Of a stretch of DNA of 64,000 nt, positions 53,253 through 61,956 are shown piece after piece (the stretch's first letter is position 1; the number at the start of each line of letters is the position of its first letter). The notes beneath the pieces were generated by a model. It had not been told where the DNA came from, made no database searches, and worked only from the letters and a program-made list of their open reading frames with translations. A program made the translations under genes and the position numbers. The DNA lies in assembly GCA_001730095.1 (NCBI GenBank), contig MDLF01000096.1:199682-263681 (forward strand), given 5' to 3'. The stretch comes from Rhodobacteraceae bacterium (ex Bugula neritina AB1). GTDB taxonomy: Bacteria; Pseudomonadota; Alphaproteobacteria; Rhodobacterales; Rhodobacteraceae.

Positions 53253-54071
53253 ATGGGGTTTCCCGGCACCTGGATGACGGAGAGTGAAAGTGTGGTTTAC
53301 CGCGTGGTGCCGAAATGCGCCTGCTCGACCATTGGTCAGATCCTGTATTACTCGGACCACGGCCAGTTCTTTGATGGCGATATTCATGACGCCAAGGACG
53401 GTCTGCACAAATGGGCGCTGGAGCACAGCCAGGGTCCGATCAGCCGCAACGTGCAGGGTCAGCGGTCATATGCGTTCACCTGCGTGCGCAATCCCTACAC
53501 CCGTATTCTGTCATCCTTCTTTGACAAAATCTGCGGCATCCAGCGCAACGGCAAGCGCTACCGTGGCAATCTGGTGCCCAGGCTGGCCTATGAGTACGGG
53601 ATCGAGTTCGGCGGCGAAGACGGCAAGCAGGAGTTTGACCAGATCGCCAGCTTCCGCCGGTTTTTGCTGTTTGCACGCGACACCATCCGCTGGCGCCGCC
53701 CGATGGACCCGGACATTCACTGGTCGGCGATGTCGGGGCATGTGTCGACCTTCATCCTGAACGGTGGGCGCTACAACCAGATTTTCTGGACCGAGGCATT
53801 TGGTGACGGGATGCAGCAGGTGCTGGACGCAATCGAGACGCCGCACCCCGTGGATCTGGCCGCAATCCCACGCTTCAACGAAAGCGAGGGCCACGGTCCC
53901 AAGCGCGCCCATCCAGTCGAGGACTATTTCGACGATCTGTCGATGCATCTGGTCTACGAGATCTACAAACGCGATTTCGAGCTGTTCAAATACGATTTCG
54001 AAAACCCCGCCAACAAGCTGCCGGTCGGCGAAATCGACCTGGACGAGGTGCACGCCAAGCTGGGGGAGTAA
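53253..54071 (+). CDS. Carbohydrate sulfotransferase-like protein (Sulfotransfer_2)
   Basis: A 272-residue enzyme with the PAPS-binding loops: RVVPKCACSTIGQIL (5'-phosphosulfate site, about residues 17-31) and FTCVRNPYTRILSSFFDKI (3'-phosphate site, about 74-92). These are typical of HNK-1/chondroitin-type sulfotransferases. No signal peptide or anchor is seen. The ATG at 53253 follows GAGGG; an internal ATG at 53274 is possible. It likely transfers sulfate to a glycan made with the divergent GT14-type enzyme; the acceptor is unknown. Confidence 0.8.
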   Translation: MGFPGTWMTESESVVYRVVPKCACSTIGQILYYSDHGQFFDGDIHDAKDGLHKWALEHSQGPISRNVQGQRSYAFTCVRNPYTRILSSFFDKICGIQRNGKRYRGNLVPRLAYEYGIEFGGEDGKQEFDQIASFRRFLLFARDTIRWRRPMDPDIHWSAMSGHVSTFILNGGRYNQIFWTEAFGDGMQQVLDAIETPHPVDLAAIPRFNESEGHGPKRAHPVEDYFDDLSMHLVYEIYKRDFELFKYDFENPANKLPVGEIDLDEVHAKLGE

Positions 54072-54079
54072 GAGGCGAA

Positions 54080-54290
54080 GCGGGAGGCTCCCGCGCCTTG
54101 CCGCCGCATCAAAGATGCTGCGGCACAAGCCTTGGGCCCGGCGCCGCTGACGCGGCGCAGCTGCGCCTGCTGAGTATTCATTCCGCTTCTTTCTGGTTTC
54201 AAATACCCCCCGCCGGAGGCACGCCGCGCGTCAGCGCGGCGCCACGCCCAACGCCGCAAAGCGAACTGGCGTTAGCCAGTACTCTGCCGC
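54080..54290. repeat. Composite structured intergenic repeat between sulfotransferase and ilvD
   Basis: Several hairpins follow one another. They are GCGGGAG/CTCCCGC (54080-54094), a stem with AAA loop at 54101-54123, GCGCCGC-TGAC-GCGGCGC at 54141-54158, an inverse copy of the CCTCCGGCGGGG/TATTT/CCAGAAGAAG motif (54184-54220), and GCCGCGC-GTCA-GCGCGGC (54223-54240). Related units recur at 61669-61686 and 62226-62243. No gene is supported between 54072 and 54475. Confidence 0.65.
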
Positions 54291-54422
54291 GGGGGCGGGA
54301 GGGATTTTTCCAAAGCACGCTTCCGGCTCAGAAGTGGTTCGGGACTAGGGCTGCTCTGATCGCCCCTTTGCGATTGCAATGCAGCTGTGACTGCCTCAAA
54401 GGCACGCGGCTGAGCGCAAATG

Positions 54423-54451
54423 AAAACCCGCCGTCTGCAGCACGGCGGGTT
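54423..54451 (-). terminator. Rho-independent terminator downstream of ilvD
   Basis: AACCCGCCGT (54425-54434) and ACGGCGGGTT (54442-54451) form a perfect 10-bp stem. The minus transcript ends with UUUUC, 25 bases after the ilvD stop. Confidence 0.85.
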
Positions 54452-54475
54452 CGAGAGCTTCCGGAGTATCGCGCT

Positions 54476-56320
54476 TCAGTCTTCGTCAGGCAGCGCGCGC
54501 ACGGCGCCTTTGGCGGCGGAAGTTGCCAGCAGCGCATAGGCCTTCAGCGCTTTCGAGACCTTGCGCTTGCGCGGCTCTGCCGGTTTCCAGCCCTTGGCAT
54601 CCTGCTCCTCGCGGCGTGCTGCCAGTTCCTCGTCGGAGACTGCCAGATGGATCGAGCGGTTGGGGATGTCGATTTCGATGGTGTCGCCCTGGCGCACCAG
54701 GCCGATGGTGCCGCCCTCAGCTGCCTCGGGCGAGACATGACCGATCGACAGGCCGGAGGTGCCGCCGGAGAAACGGCCGTCGGTCAAGAGGGCGCATTTT
54801 TTGCCCAGACCTTTCGACTTCAGATAGGAGGTCGGGTAGAGCATTTCCTGCATGCCCGGGCCACCGCGTGGACCCTCATAGCGGATCACCACCACGTCGC
54901 CCTCGGTCACCTTGCCGGTCAGGATGTCATTGACGGCCTGATCCTGGCTTTCGCAGACATAGGCGGTGCCGGTGAAGGTCAGGTTGTCGGCGTCGACGCC
55001 TGCAGTTTTCACGATACAGCCGTCCAGCGCGATATTACCGGACAGAACCGCAAGGCCTCCGTCCTGACTGAAGGCGTGCTCTTTCGAGCGGATCACGCCG
55101 TTTTCACGGTCGTTGTCCAGCTCCTTGTAGCGGTTGGACTGGCTGAACGCCTGGGTGGTGCGCACCCCGCCGGGGGCCGCTTTGAACAGTTCCTCGGCCT
55201 CGGGGTTGTTGGCAACCTTGATGTCCCATTTGGCAATCGCTTCGCCCATAGTGGACGAATGCACGGTGCTGCAGTGGTTGTGCAACAGGCCTGCGCGGGA
55301 CAATTCGCCCAGGATCGAGAAGATGCCGCCGGCGCGGTGAACGTCTTCCATATGCACGTTCGCCGTGTTCGGCGCCACTTTGCACAGGCAGGGCACTTTG
55401 CGGCTCAGCGCATCCATGTGGGACATGTTGAAATCAACCTCGCCCTCATTGGCGATGGCCAGCAGGTGCAGAACGGTGTTGGTGGAACCGCCCATGGCGA
55501 TGTCCAGGCACATTGCATTTTCAAAGGCGTCAAATGTCGCGATCTCACGCGGCAGCAGACCTTTTTCTTCCTCTGCATAGTGGCGTTTGGTGATCTCGAC
55601 GATCTTGCGGCCGGCTTCCAGGAACAGCCCCTTGCGATCGGCGTGGGTGGCCAAGGTGGAGCCATTGCCCGGCAGTGCCAGACCCAGTGCCTCGGCCAGG
55701 CAGTTCATCGAGTTGGCGGTGAACATGCCGGAACAGGAGCCACAAGTGGGGCAGGCGTTTTCCTCGATGTGCTGCACCTGCTCGTCGGTGAACTTGTCAT
55801 TTGCCGCGGCGACCATGGCGTCCACCAGGTCGATCTTTTTCATGTCCAGATCGGCAATGTCGATCTTGCCAGCTTCCATCGGGCCGCCGGAGACAAAGAT
55901 GGCCGGAATATTCAGGCGCATGGCTGCCATCAGCATGCCGGGCGTGATCTTGTCGCAGTTGGAGATGCAGACCATGGCGTCGGCGCAATGGGCGTTGACC
56001 ATGTATTCGACGCTGTCGGCAATCACTTCGCGCGACGGCAGCGAATACAGCATGCCGTCATGACCCATGGCGATGCCGTCATCCACTGCGATGGTGTTGA
56101 ACTCTTTCGCCACACCACCGGCTGCCTCGACCTCGCGGGCGACCATCTGGCCCAGATCCTTCAGGTGCACATGGCCGGGCACGAACTGGGTGAAGGAGTT
56201 GACGATGGCGATGATCGGCTTGCCGAAGTCATCATCTTTCATGCCGGTCGCGCGCCACAATCCGCGCGCGCCCGCCATATTGCGGCCATGGGTGGAGGTT
56301 CTGGATCGGTACATCGGCAT
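54476..56320 (-). CDS. ilvD: Dihydroxy-acid dehydratase
   Basis: A 614-residue iron-sulfur dehydratase for valine, isoleucine and pantothenate synthesis. Cluster Cys residues lie in [12 protein letters not shown] and [19 protein letters not shown]; other family segments are [52 protein letters not shown] and the C-terminal [13 protein letters not shown]. The ATG at 56320 ([21 protein letters not shown]) is the canonical start; the upstream extension is rejected. Divergent from the XRE-cupin regulator. Confidence 0.97.
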   Translation of the reverse strand: MPMYRSRTSTHGRNMAGARGLWRATGMKDDDFGKPIIAIVNSFTQFVPGHVHLKDLGQMVAREVEAAGGVAKEFNTIAVDDGIAMGHDGMLYSLPSREVIADSVEYMVNAHCADAMVCISNCDKITPGMLMAAMRLNIPAIFVSGGPMEAGKIDIADLDMKKIDLVDAMVAAANDKFTDEQVQHIEENACPTCGSCSGMFTANSMNCLAEALGLALPGNGSTLATHADRKGLFLEAGRKIVEITKRHYAEEEKGLLPREIATFDAFENAMCLDIAMGGSTNTVLHLLAIANEGEVDFNMSHMDALSRKVPCLCKVAPNTANVHMEDVHRAGGIFSILGELSRAGLLHNHCSTVHSSTMGEAIAKWDIKVANNPEAEELFKAAPGGVRTTQAFSQSNRYKELDNDRENGVIRSKEHAFSQDGGLAVLSGNIALDGCIVKTAGVDADNLTFTGTAYVCESQDQAVNDILTGKVTEGDVVVIRYEGPRGGPGMQEMLYPTSYLKSKGLGKKCALLTDGRFSGGTSGLSIGHVSPEAAEGGTIGLVRQGDTIEIDIPNRSIHLAVSDEELAARREEQDAKGWKPAEPRKRKVSKALKAYALLATSAAKGAVRALPDED

Positions 56321-56427
56321 CTGAGCGCTTCCCTTTGAATTTGCCCCCCAAACACACGATTTGCGCAATAAAGGCAACCTGCCGGGGCCGGGTTCGGTAA
56401 TTTTGGCGCAGTTTGCGCCGGGATTTG

Positions 56428-56532
56428 TTAGCGGTTTCCGTTTTCTGGCTGCACTGTCAGGCGCGGGCCGATGTCCGCCAGCGCCGCCGCCGTGCCGGAG
56501 ACGGGATGCGAGGGCATCAGTTCTTGGAGCAT
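56428..56532 (-). CDS. Possible small protein (34 aa) divergent from the XRE-cupin gene
   Basis: A minus-strand frame reads [20 protein letters not shown] and continues [14 protein letters not shown] to a TAA. CAGGA lies about nine bases upstream of the ATG. It sits between ilvD and the divergent regulator, just beyond the two palindromic operators. It may be a real small gene or the remnant of a longer divergent target gene; the sequence is not recognised. Confidence 0.3.
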   Translation of the reverse strand: MLQELMPSHPVSGTAAALADIGPRLTVQPENGNR

Positions 56533-56570
56533 GCGGGTTTTCCTGTGGCGCCGGATCGGGTAGGAGGTTT

Positions 56571-56612
56571 GTGCGTTATAGCGCACAATACACGCTGTGC
56601 GTTATAACGCAC
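56571..56612. promoter_or_regulatory. Two tandem palindromic operators before the XRE-cupin gene
   Basis: GTGCGTTATAGCGCAC (56571-56586, one mismatch) and GTGCGTTATAACGCAC (56597-56612, perfect) are 16-base palindromes with centres 26 bases apart, 27 bases before the start codon. They are very likely autoregulatory sites of the encoded regulator. Confidence 0.75.
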
Positions 56613-56638
56613 AAGCGGTTTTTTGACAGGCAGCGAAA

Positions 56639-57199
56639 ATGAGCGAAGACGGCATCACTCTGAACCTGCGGGAAATCCGCGCGGCGGCTGGGCTTAGCCT
56701 GACCAAGGCGGCCGAGGCGACGGGTGTCAGCAAGGCGATGCTGGGACAGATCGAACGGGGCGAATCAAGTCCGACGATTGCCACGTTGTGGAAGATTGCC
56801 AAAGGGTTCCACTTGCCGCTGACCGCCCTGCTGAGCGCGGCGGCACGCCCGGTGAGCGAAGCGGCAGGCGTCTATGAGACAGTGCAGTTTCCCGGAAGCA
56901 TCGGGGTCAAGATTGTCTTTCCCTTTGATCCGCGGCTGGGGGCCGAGACTTTTCAGGTGACATTGCAGCCGGGCCAAAGCTACCGGTCGCAGCCGCATGA
57001 CACCGGTGTGACCGAGGAAGTCTATGTGCTGCATGGATCCATGGAGGTGTTGCGCGACGGCGAGTGGCTGGCGCTGGAGCCGGGGCAGGGGCTGCGCTTT
57101 GCGGCGGACCAGCCGCATGGCTACCGCAGTGCGGAAACCGGGGCGGCTTTCCTCAATATGCATCATTACCGGCAGGCCGTTCTGACGCAGCGGGACTGA
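56639..57199 (+). CDS. XRE-family transcriptional regulator with cupin sensor domain
   Basis: A 186-residue regulator. The HTH is at about 8-62 (LREIRAAAGLSLTKAAEATGVSKAMLGQIERGESSPTIATLWKIAKGF). A cupin beta-barrel is at about 100-175 (FQVTLQPGQSYRSQPHDTGVTEEVYVLHGSMEVLRDGEW, GLRFAADQPHGYRS). Such proteins control small catabolic or efflux genes in response to a ligand. Two palindromic operators immediately upstream suggest autorepression. A DMT-family exporter gene follows 77 bases later and is the likely target. Confidence 0.9.
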   Translation: MSEDGITLNLREIRAAAGLSLTKAAEATGVSKAMLGQIERGESSPTIATLWKIAKGFHLPLTALLSAAARPVSEAAGVYETVQFPGSIGVKIVFPFDPRLGAETFQVTLQPGQSYRSQPHDTGVTEEVYVLHGSMEVLRDGEWLALEPGQGLRFAADQPHGYRSAETGAAFLNMHHYRQAVLTQRD

Positions 57200-57276
57200 A
57201 CACCGCTCTTGTGGATGGTCCGCGCCCCCCCTAGCACTGGCGCAAGTGAGTGCGTTTGGGGGATTGGGAGCCGGGG

Positions 57277-58131
57277 ATGGGCACGTTGCGCGGAAGCCTT
57301 CTGATGGTACTGGCCATGGCGGCTTTTGCACTGGAAGACATGTTCGTCAAATCCGCCGCTGCCAGCCTGCCGGTGGGGCTGATCCTGATCCTGTTCGGCC
57401 TCGGCGGCATGGCGGTCTTTGCGGCGATGGCGCGTGCGCAAGGCCACGCTCCCTGGCACCCGGGCTTTGGCACGCGCCCGATGCTGTTGCGGTCCTTGGC
57501 GGAGGTGGCAGGACGGCTTTGCTACACGCTGGCGATTGCGCTGACGCCTTTGTCTTCGGCTTCGGCCATTCTGCAGGCAACGCCGCTGGTGGTGGCCGCC
57601 GGGGCGGTGGTGTTCTTTGGTGAAACCGTGGGCTGGCGGCGCTGGCTGGCGATCGGGCTGGGGTTCGCCGGGGTTTTGCTGATCCTGCGCCCGGGTCTCA
57701 GCGGGTTTGAAGCGGCTTCGCTGTTTGCCGTTGCCGGCACGCTGGGGTTTGCGGGCCGTGATCTGGCCACCCGCGCCGCGCCCAAAGACATGAGCAACAA
57801 CCAATTGGGCTTTCTTGGATTTGCCATGTTGGTTGTGGCAGGCTCCATTGCCTTGGGCTGGACCGGGGGCGCGGTCTGGCCTGCGCCGCGCAATTGGCTG
57901 GAAATTGCGGCAGCTACAGTGGTTGGAGTGGTCGCATACAATGCCCTGTCCGGGGCGATGCGGGCAGGGGAGATTTCGGTCATTGCCCCGTTCCGCTACA
58001 CCAGGCTGGTGTTTGCAATGGTGCTGGGCGTGCTGGTATTCGGAGAGCGCCCTGATACGCTGACCCTGATCGGCAGCGCGGTGATTGTCGGAAGTGGTGT
58101 CTTTACACTGCTGCGCAGCCGCAAAGCGTGA
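57277..58131 (+). CDS. EamA/DMT-superfamily transporter
   Basis: A 284-residue membrane protein with ten hydrophobic helices in two EamA repeats, for example LLMVLAMAAFALEDMFVKSAA, ALTPLSSASAILQATPLVVAAGAVVFFGETVGWRRWLAIGLGFAGVLLIL and APFRYTRLVFAMVLGVLVFGERPDTLTLIGSAVIVGSGVF. The two conserved Glu-bearing hairpins (FFGETVGWRRW, VFGERPDT) mark the repeats. It probably exports an amino acid or other metabolite under the upstream regulator. The ATG at 57277 follows GGAGCCGGGG. Confidence 0.88.
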   Translation: MGTLRGSLLMVLAMAAFALEDMFVKSAAASLPVGLILILFGLGGMAVFAAMARAQGHAPWHPGFGTRPMLLRSLAEVAGRLCYTLAIALTPLSSASAILQATPLVVAAGAVVFFGETVGWRRWLAIGLGFAGVLLILRPGLSGFEAASLFAVAGTLGFAGRDLATRAAPKDMSNNQLGFLGFAMLVVAGSIALGWTGGAVWPAPRNWLEIAAATVVGVVAYNALSGAMRAGEISVIAPFRYTRLVFAMVLGVLVFGERPDTLTLIGSAVIVGSGVFTLLRSRKA

Positions 58132-58176
58132 ACCCTGTCTTGCGCCCGCCGCTGCGCCGGCTTACATCTGCGGCCC

Positions 58177-58659
58177 ATGGCCAAGAAGAAGCAGACATCA
58201 GACCCCAACTATAAGGTGATCGCCGAGAACCGGCGGGCGCGTTTCGATTACGCGATCGAAGACGATATCGAATGCGGCCTTGCGCTGGAGGGATCCGAGG
58301 TCAAGGCGCTGCGCGGCAATGGCACCAATATTGCCGATTCTTACGCCGCAGTGGAAAACGGCGAACTGTGGCTGGTGAACTCATATATTCCGCCTTATGC
58401 GCAGGCGAAGGTCTTCAAGCATGAAGAACGCCGCCGCCGCAAGCTGCTGGTCTCCAAGAAGGAACTGGCGGATCTGTGGAACCTCACCCAGCGCAAAGGC
58501 ATGACCCTGGTGCCGCTGGTGATCTATTTCAATCATCGCGGCCGCGCCAAGATCAAGCTGGGCATCGCCAAGGGCAAGAAGCTGCATGACAAGCGCGAGA
58601 CCCAGGCCAAGCGCGACTGGGGCCGCCAGAAGCAGCGACTGATGAAAGACGCGCGCTGA
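58177..58659 (+). CDS. smpB: SsrA-binding protein SmpB
   Basis: A 160-residue tmRNA partner for rescue of stalled ribosomes. Core motifs are [65 protein letters not shown] and the basic tail [27 protein letters not shown], which mimics the anticodon and enters the mRNA channel. Monocistronic with its own terminator. Confidence 0.97.
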   Translation: MAKKKQTSDPNYKVIAENRRARFDYAIEDDIECGLALEGSEVKALRGNGTNIADSYAAVENGELWLVNSYIPPYAQAKVFKHEERRRRKLLVSKKELADLWNLTQRKGMTLVPLVIYFNHRGRAKIKLGIAKGKKLHDKRETQAKRDWGRQKQRLMKDAR

Positions 58660-58686
58660 GCGCAATTGTCCTGCAGGTATGAGATC

Positions 58687-58718
58687 AGCCGTTTGACCAA
58701 TGGTCAGACGGCTTTTTT
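58687..58718 (+). terminator. Rho-independent terminator of smpB
   Basis: AGCCGTTTGACC (58687-58698) pairs with GGTCAGACGGCT (58702-58713) with one G-T pair and an AAT loop; six T residues follow. Confidence 0.9.
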
Positions 58719-58828
58719 GTCGCCGGTTGCAAAAGTTGACTGATTAAGTCAGATAAGCGGCGCCCAGCAGATTCGGCCTACGAGTCAGGCCCGGCAGAAC
58801 GGTCCCGGACTTGAAAGGATGACATCGG

Positions 58829-59356
58829 ATGACAGACATGCAGGCAGAGATCACGGAACAGCCGGGCAGCGCCGCCGCAGCCGATCCGACGGGAGCACAG
58901 GCCGCGCTGCGCCTGGATGATTTCGAAGCCGGGCTGCTGCCAGTGCTGCGTCACTTTCTGAACAGCCTGGAAGTGCCGGAAAGGCAGGGATGGCAGCATG
59001 CCTATCACACAGCGGCAGAGCGCTGGGGCGAGAGCTTCGGGCTGGCGGTGGCCTATACGTTGTTCACCGTTCTCCGGGCCGTGGCGGATGTGCGCCCCAG
59101 CCGGCTGGAATGCCAGGATGCCCTGTGTCTGGAGACCCGCAGCAGCCTGACAGCGGATGAGGCAGCCCTGCTGCGCATGATCCATCACATGCGCCGTGAT
59201 CAGACGGCGTCGGCCCGGCAGGCCGTTGCCGCCGTCACCGGTGGCCGGATGGACCCGCAGGTGATCCGGGCAGGCCTTGCCTTTGCCCGGCGGTTTCCCT
59301 GCGGCGGCGGAAGGGCAGGGCCCAGTGCCAGGCCGGTCCTGCGGGCGGTCGGCTGA
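58829..59356 (+). CDS. Hypothetical helical protein
   Basis: A 175-residue protein, Ala/Arg-rich and helical. An N-terminal acidic/Ala segment is followed by LRLDDFEAGLLPVLRHFLNSLEVPERQGWQHAYHTAAERWGESFGLAVAYTLFTVLRAVADVRPS and LTADEAALLRMIHHMRRDQTASARQAV. The C-terminus is Gly/Arg-rich. No membrane segment or known motif. A ribosome site is not clear upstream (GGATGACATCGGATG region). Unrecognised; it stands alone between smpB and sseA. Confidence 0.55.
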   Translation: MTDMQAEITEQPGSAAAADPTGAQAALRLDDFEAGLLPVLRHFLNSLEVPERQGWQHAYHTAAERWGESFGLAVAYTLFTVLRAVADVRPSRLECQDALCLETRSSLTADEAALLRMIHHMRRDQTASARQAVAAVTGGRMDPQVIRAGLAFARRFPCGGGRAGPSARPVLRAVG

Positions 59357-59484
59357 CCGCGGCCCGCCGCCTTGCCGGGGAGTGTAGCTTTGCGACAGAT
59401 AATTGCGTCGATACACCGCCTTCCCTTGCGACTCTTGCAGGGCAGTTGTAGGCAGGGCGCAGGCGCACACAGGGAGAGGCTTCG

Positions 59485-60339
59485 ATGCTCGACGACCCCA
59501 AAACCCTTGTTTCAACCGATTGGCTTGCGGCCCATCTGAAGGATCCGGACCTGCGGGTTCTGGACGCTTCGTGGTATCTGCCGCAGCAAGGACGGGATGC
59601 CAAGGCAGAGTATGGCGCTGCCCATATCCCGGGTGCGCGCTTCTTTGATATTGATGTGATTTCCGACAACCGCTCGGACCTGCCGCATATGGTCCCGCCG
59701 GTCGAGAAGTTCATGTCCAAGCTGCGTGCCATGGGCGTTGGCGATGGCCATCAGGTGGTGGTCTACGACGGTGCCGGGCTGTTTTCCGCAGCCCGCGTCT
59801 GGTGGCTGTTCCGGCTGATGGGGCAGACCAATGTCGCGGTTCTGGACGGCGGCTTCCCGAAATGGCAGGCCGAAGGGCGTCCGGTCGAAGATCTGCCTCC
59901 GGTGATCCGCGACCGTCACATGACGGTGCGGGTACAGAATCACATGCGGCGCGATGTGACCCAGGTCTCTGCCGCCGCCAAGCTGGGTGATCATGAAATC
60001 ATCGATGCCCGTTCCGCCGAACGCTACCGTGGCGATGCGCCGGAACCGCGCGAGGGCCTGCGTGCAGGCCATATCCCCGGCTCCAAGAATGTGCCCTTTG
60101 GCCAGGTGCTGAACGCCGATGGCACCCTGAAGGACGCCGACGGCATCCGTGCTGCCTTTGAGGCGGCCGGCGTCGATCTGAACAAACCTGCGATTACGTC
60201 CTGCGGATCGGGCGTCACCGCTGCCATCCTCAGCCTCGCCCTGGAGCGTCTCGGCAAGACCGACCATGCGCTTTATGACGGGTCCTGGGTGGAGTGGGGC
60301 GCCTTCCCGACCCTTCCCGTTGCTACCGGAGAGAACTGA
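59485..60339 (+). CDS. sseA: 3-mercaptopyruvate sulfurtransferase
   Basis: A 284-residue protein with two rhodanese domains. The catalytic loop CGSGVTA near residue 235 is the mercaptopyruvate type (not the CRxGxx of thiosulfate sulfurtransferase). Other motifs: LRVLDASWYLPQQ, HIPGARFFDIDVISD, VVVYDGAGLFSAARVWWLFRLMG, DGSWVEWGAFPTLPV. It moves sulfur from 3-mercaptopyruvate to an acceptor thiol. The stop is three bases before the aminotransferase ATG, which could supply its substrate from cysteine. Confidence 0.93.
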   Translation: MLDDPKTLVSTDWLAAHLKDPDLRVLDASWYLPQQGRDAKAEYGAAHIPGARFFDIDVISDNRSDLPHMVPPVEKFMSKLRAMGVGDGHQVVVYDGAGLFSAARVWWLFRLMGQTNVAVLDGGFPKWQAEGRPVEDLPPVIRDRHMTVRVQNHMRRDVTQVSAAAKLGDHEIIDARSAERYRGDAPEPREGLRAGHIPGSKNVPFGQVLNADGTLKDADGIRAAFEAAGVDLNKPAITSCGSGVTAAILSLALERLGKTDHALYDGSWVEWGAFPTLPVATGEN

Positions 60340-60342
60340 GCT

Positions 60343-61527
60343 ATGTTCGAGACCCTGAAACCCCAGCCCGCCGACAAGATCCTGGCGCTGATGCAGATGT
60401 ACCGCGACGACCCGCGCGCGGATAAGATCGACCTTGGCGTGGGCGTCTACAAGAACGCCGAGGGCGTCACCCCGGTGATGCGCGCCATCAAGGCGGCAGA
60501 GCATAAGCTGTGGGAAGAGCAGACCAGCAAGGCCTATGTCGGTCTGGCGGGCGATCCCGCCTATTCGGATGCGATGATCAAGCTGATCCTCGGCGATGCG
60601 GTTGCGCGCGGCAATATCGCTGCTGCGGCCACCCCGGGCGGCACCGGTGCCGTGCGCCAGGCCTTTGAACTGATCAAACTGGCCAATCCGTCTGCCCGTG
60701 TCTTTGTCTCGGATCCGACCTGGCCGAACCACCTGTCGATCCTGAAATATGTCGGCATCGAAACTGTCACCTACCGCTATTTCGACCGCGAAACCCGCGG
60801 TGTGAATTTCGATGCGATGATGGAAGACCTGAAGGGGGCAAACAAAGGTGATGTGGTGCTGCTGCACGGCTGCTGCCACAACCCGACCGGCGCCAATCTG
60901 AACAAGGTGCAATGGCAAGAGGTCATTGCGCTCTTGAACGAGCGCGGCCTGATCCCGATGATCGACATTGCCTATCAAGGCTTTGGCGACGGTCTGGAAG
61001 AGGATGCGCTGGGCGTGCGTCTGGTCGCCTCCAGCTGCCCCGAGGTGCTGATCGCGGCCAGCTGCTCCAAGAACTTCGGCATCTACCGCGAGCGCACCGG
61101 CCTGCTGATGGCGGTGTCCAACGATGCAGGTGCGCAAGGATTGAACCAGGGCACCCTGGCGTTCCTGAACCGCCAGAACTACTCCTTCCCGCCGGATCAC
61201 GGCGCGCGTCTGGTCACCATGATCCTGAATGACGAGGCGCTGCGCGCCGATTGGGCGGCAGAGCTGGAGGAGACCCGCTTGGGCATGCTGGGCCTGCGCC
61301 AGCAGCTGGCGGATGAATTGCAGCGGCTGACTGGTTCCGACCGGTTCGGCTTCATCGCCCAGCACCGCGGCATGTTCTCGCTCCTCGGCACCACGCCGGA
61401 ACTGGTCGAGAAGATGCGGGTGGACAACGGCATCTACATGGTCGCAGACAGCCGCCTGAATATTGCCGGCCTCAATGCCCAGACCGTGCCGGTGCTGGCC
61501 ATGGCAATTGTCGACGCCGGGGTCTGA
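60343..61527 (+). CDS. Aspartate/aromatic amino acid aminotransferase
   Basis: A 394-residue class I PLP aminotransferase of the AspC/TyrB group. Features are GVGVYKNAEGVTPVM, the PLP Lys in IAASCSKNFGIYRERTG, the Asn/Asp pair in CCHNPTGAN and IDIAYQGFG, and MFSLLGTTPE with the Arg-bearing C-terminal domain (DSRLNIAGL). It would transaminate aspartate or aromatic amino acids; cysteine is also a known substrate of AspC-type enzymes. It is three bases after sseA, which suggests a cysteine aminotransferase/mercaptopyruvate pathway. Confidence 0.92.
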   Translation: MFETLKPQPADKILALMQMYRDDPRADKIDLGVGVYKNAEGVTPVMRAIKAAEHKLWEEQTSKAYVGLAGDPAYSDAMIKLILGDAVARGNIAAAATPGGTGAVRQAFELIKLANPSARVFVSDPTWPNHLSILKYVGIETVTYRYFDRETRGVNFDAMMEDLKGANKGDVVLLHGCCHNPTGANLNKVQWQEVIALLNERGLIPMIDIAYQGFGDGLEEDALGVRLVASSCPEVLIAASCSKNFGIYRERTGLLMAVSNDAGAQGLNQGTLAFLNRQNYSFPPDHGARLVTMILNDEALRADWAAELEETRLGMLGLRQQLADELQRLTGSDRFGFIAQHRGMFSLLGTTPELVEKMRVDNGIYMVADSRLNIAGLNAQTVPVLAMAIVDAGV

Positions 61528-61551
61528 GGTTTAGGCTCAAATTCAATCTGA

Positions 61552-61578
61552 AACGCGCCCCTTTGCGGGCGCGTTTTT
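61552..61578 (+). terminator. Rho-independent terminator after the aminotransferase gene
   Basis: AACGCGCCC (61552-61560) pairs with GGGCGCGTT (61567-61575), followed by TTTTG. Confidence 0.9.
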
Positions 61579-61603
61579 GTTTCTGGACCTGCACAAGGGG
61601 CAA

Positions 61604-61816
61604 AGCAAAGGCTCCCGCGCCTGGCTGCATGCCTTGGCTGCGCCAAGACCCTTGCAGGCTTGGGCGTGGCACCGCTGACGCGGTGCGGAAACCTGCGGAG
61701 AAGCCCTTGCGGGCAGGCCTGCCCGCAAGCGTCCTGCTGATTGAACCGGCGCGCTGCCGCGTCAAGAGTAAACCACGCTTGCCAGCGGGCCTGCCAGCTG
61801 GGCTGCCGGCTGGGCT
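61604..61816. repeat. Intergenic repeats: REP-like hairpin, 24-bp palindrome and 12-bp tandem repeats
   Basis: GCACCGC-TGAC-GCGGTGC (61669-61686) is a variant of the hairpin at 54141-54158 with a compensating base-pair change. Arms CTTGCGGGCAGG and CCTGCCCGCAAG (61706-61729) form a perfect loopless palindrome. GCCAGCGGGCCT, GCCAGCTGGGCT and GCCGGCTGGGCT (61781-61816) are three 12-base tandem units. Frames here encode only repetitive Pro/Ala/Gly strings, so no gene is called between 61528 and 61956. Confidence 0.65.
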
Positions 61817-61956
61817 GCCTGTGCGGCGGTCCTTGACCCGGCAGGAGGCGCAACTGCTGCATGACGCTAGGTCATGCGGTTGCGGGTAACGGAGGCGCAA
61901 GCAGAAGGCGTTTGAACTTGCGGAAGTCACGCATAACACAGCCTAGAAGGCCTGAA

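Noticed and set aside
54098-56338. Open frame of 746 codons on the plus strand opposite ilvD
   Set aside because: It is the antisense shadow of a certain gene in high-GC DNA; composition is His/Gly/Arg-rich with no recognisable domain.
59512-61365. Open frame of 617 codons on the minus strand opposite sseA and the aminotransferase
   Set aside because: Spans two clearly coding genes and their gap; a codon-position artefact of high third-base GC.
61472-61939. Minus-strand frame with GSPAGSPAGRPAG repeats
   Set aside because: Product of the 12-bp tandem repeats and palindrome; runs over the aminotransferase terminator and has no ribosome site.
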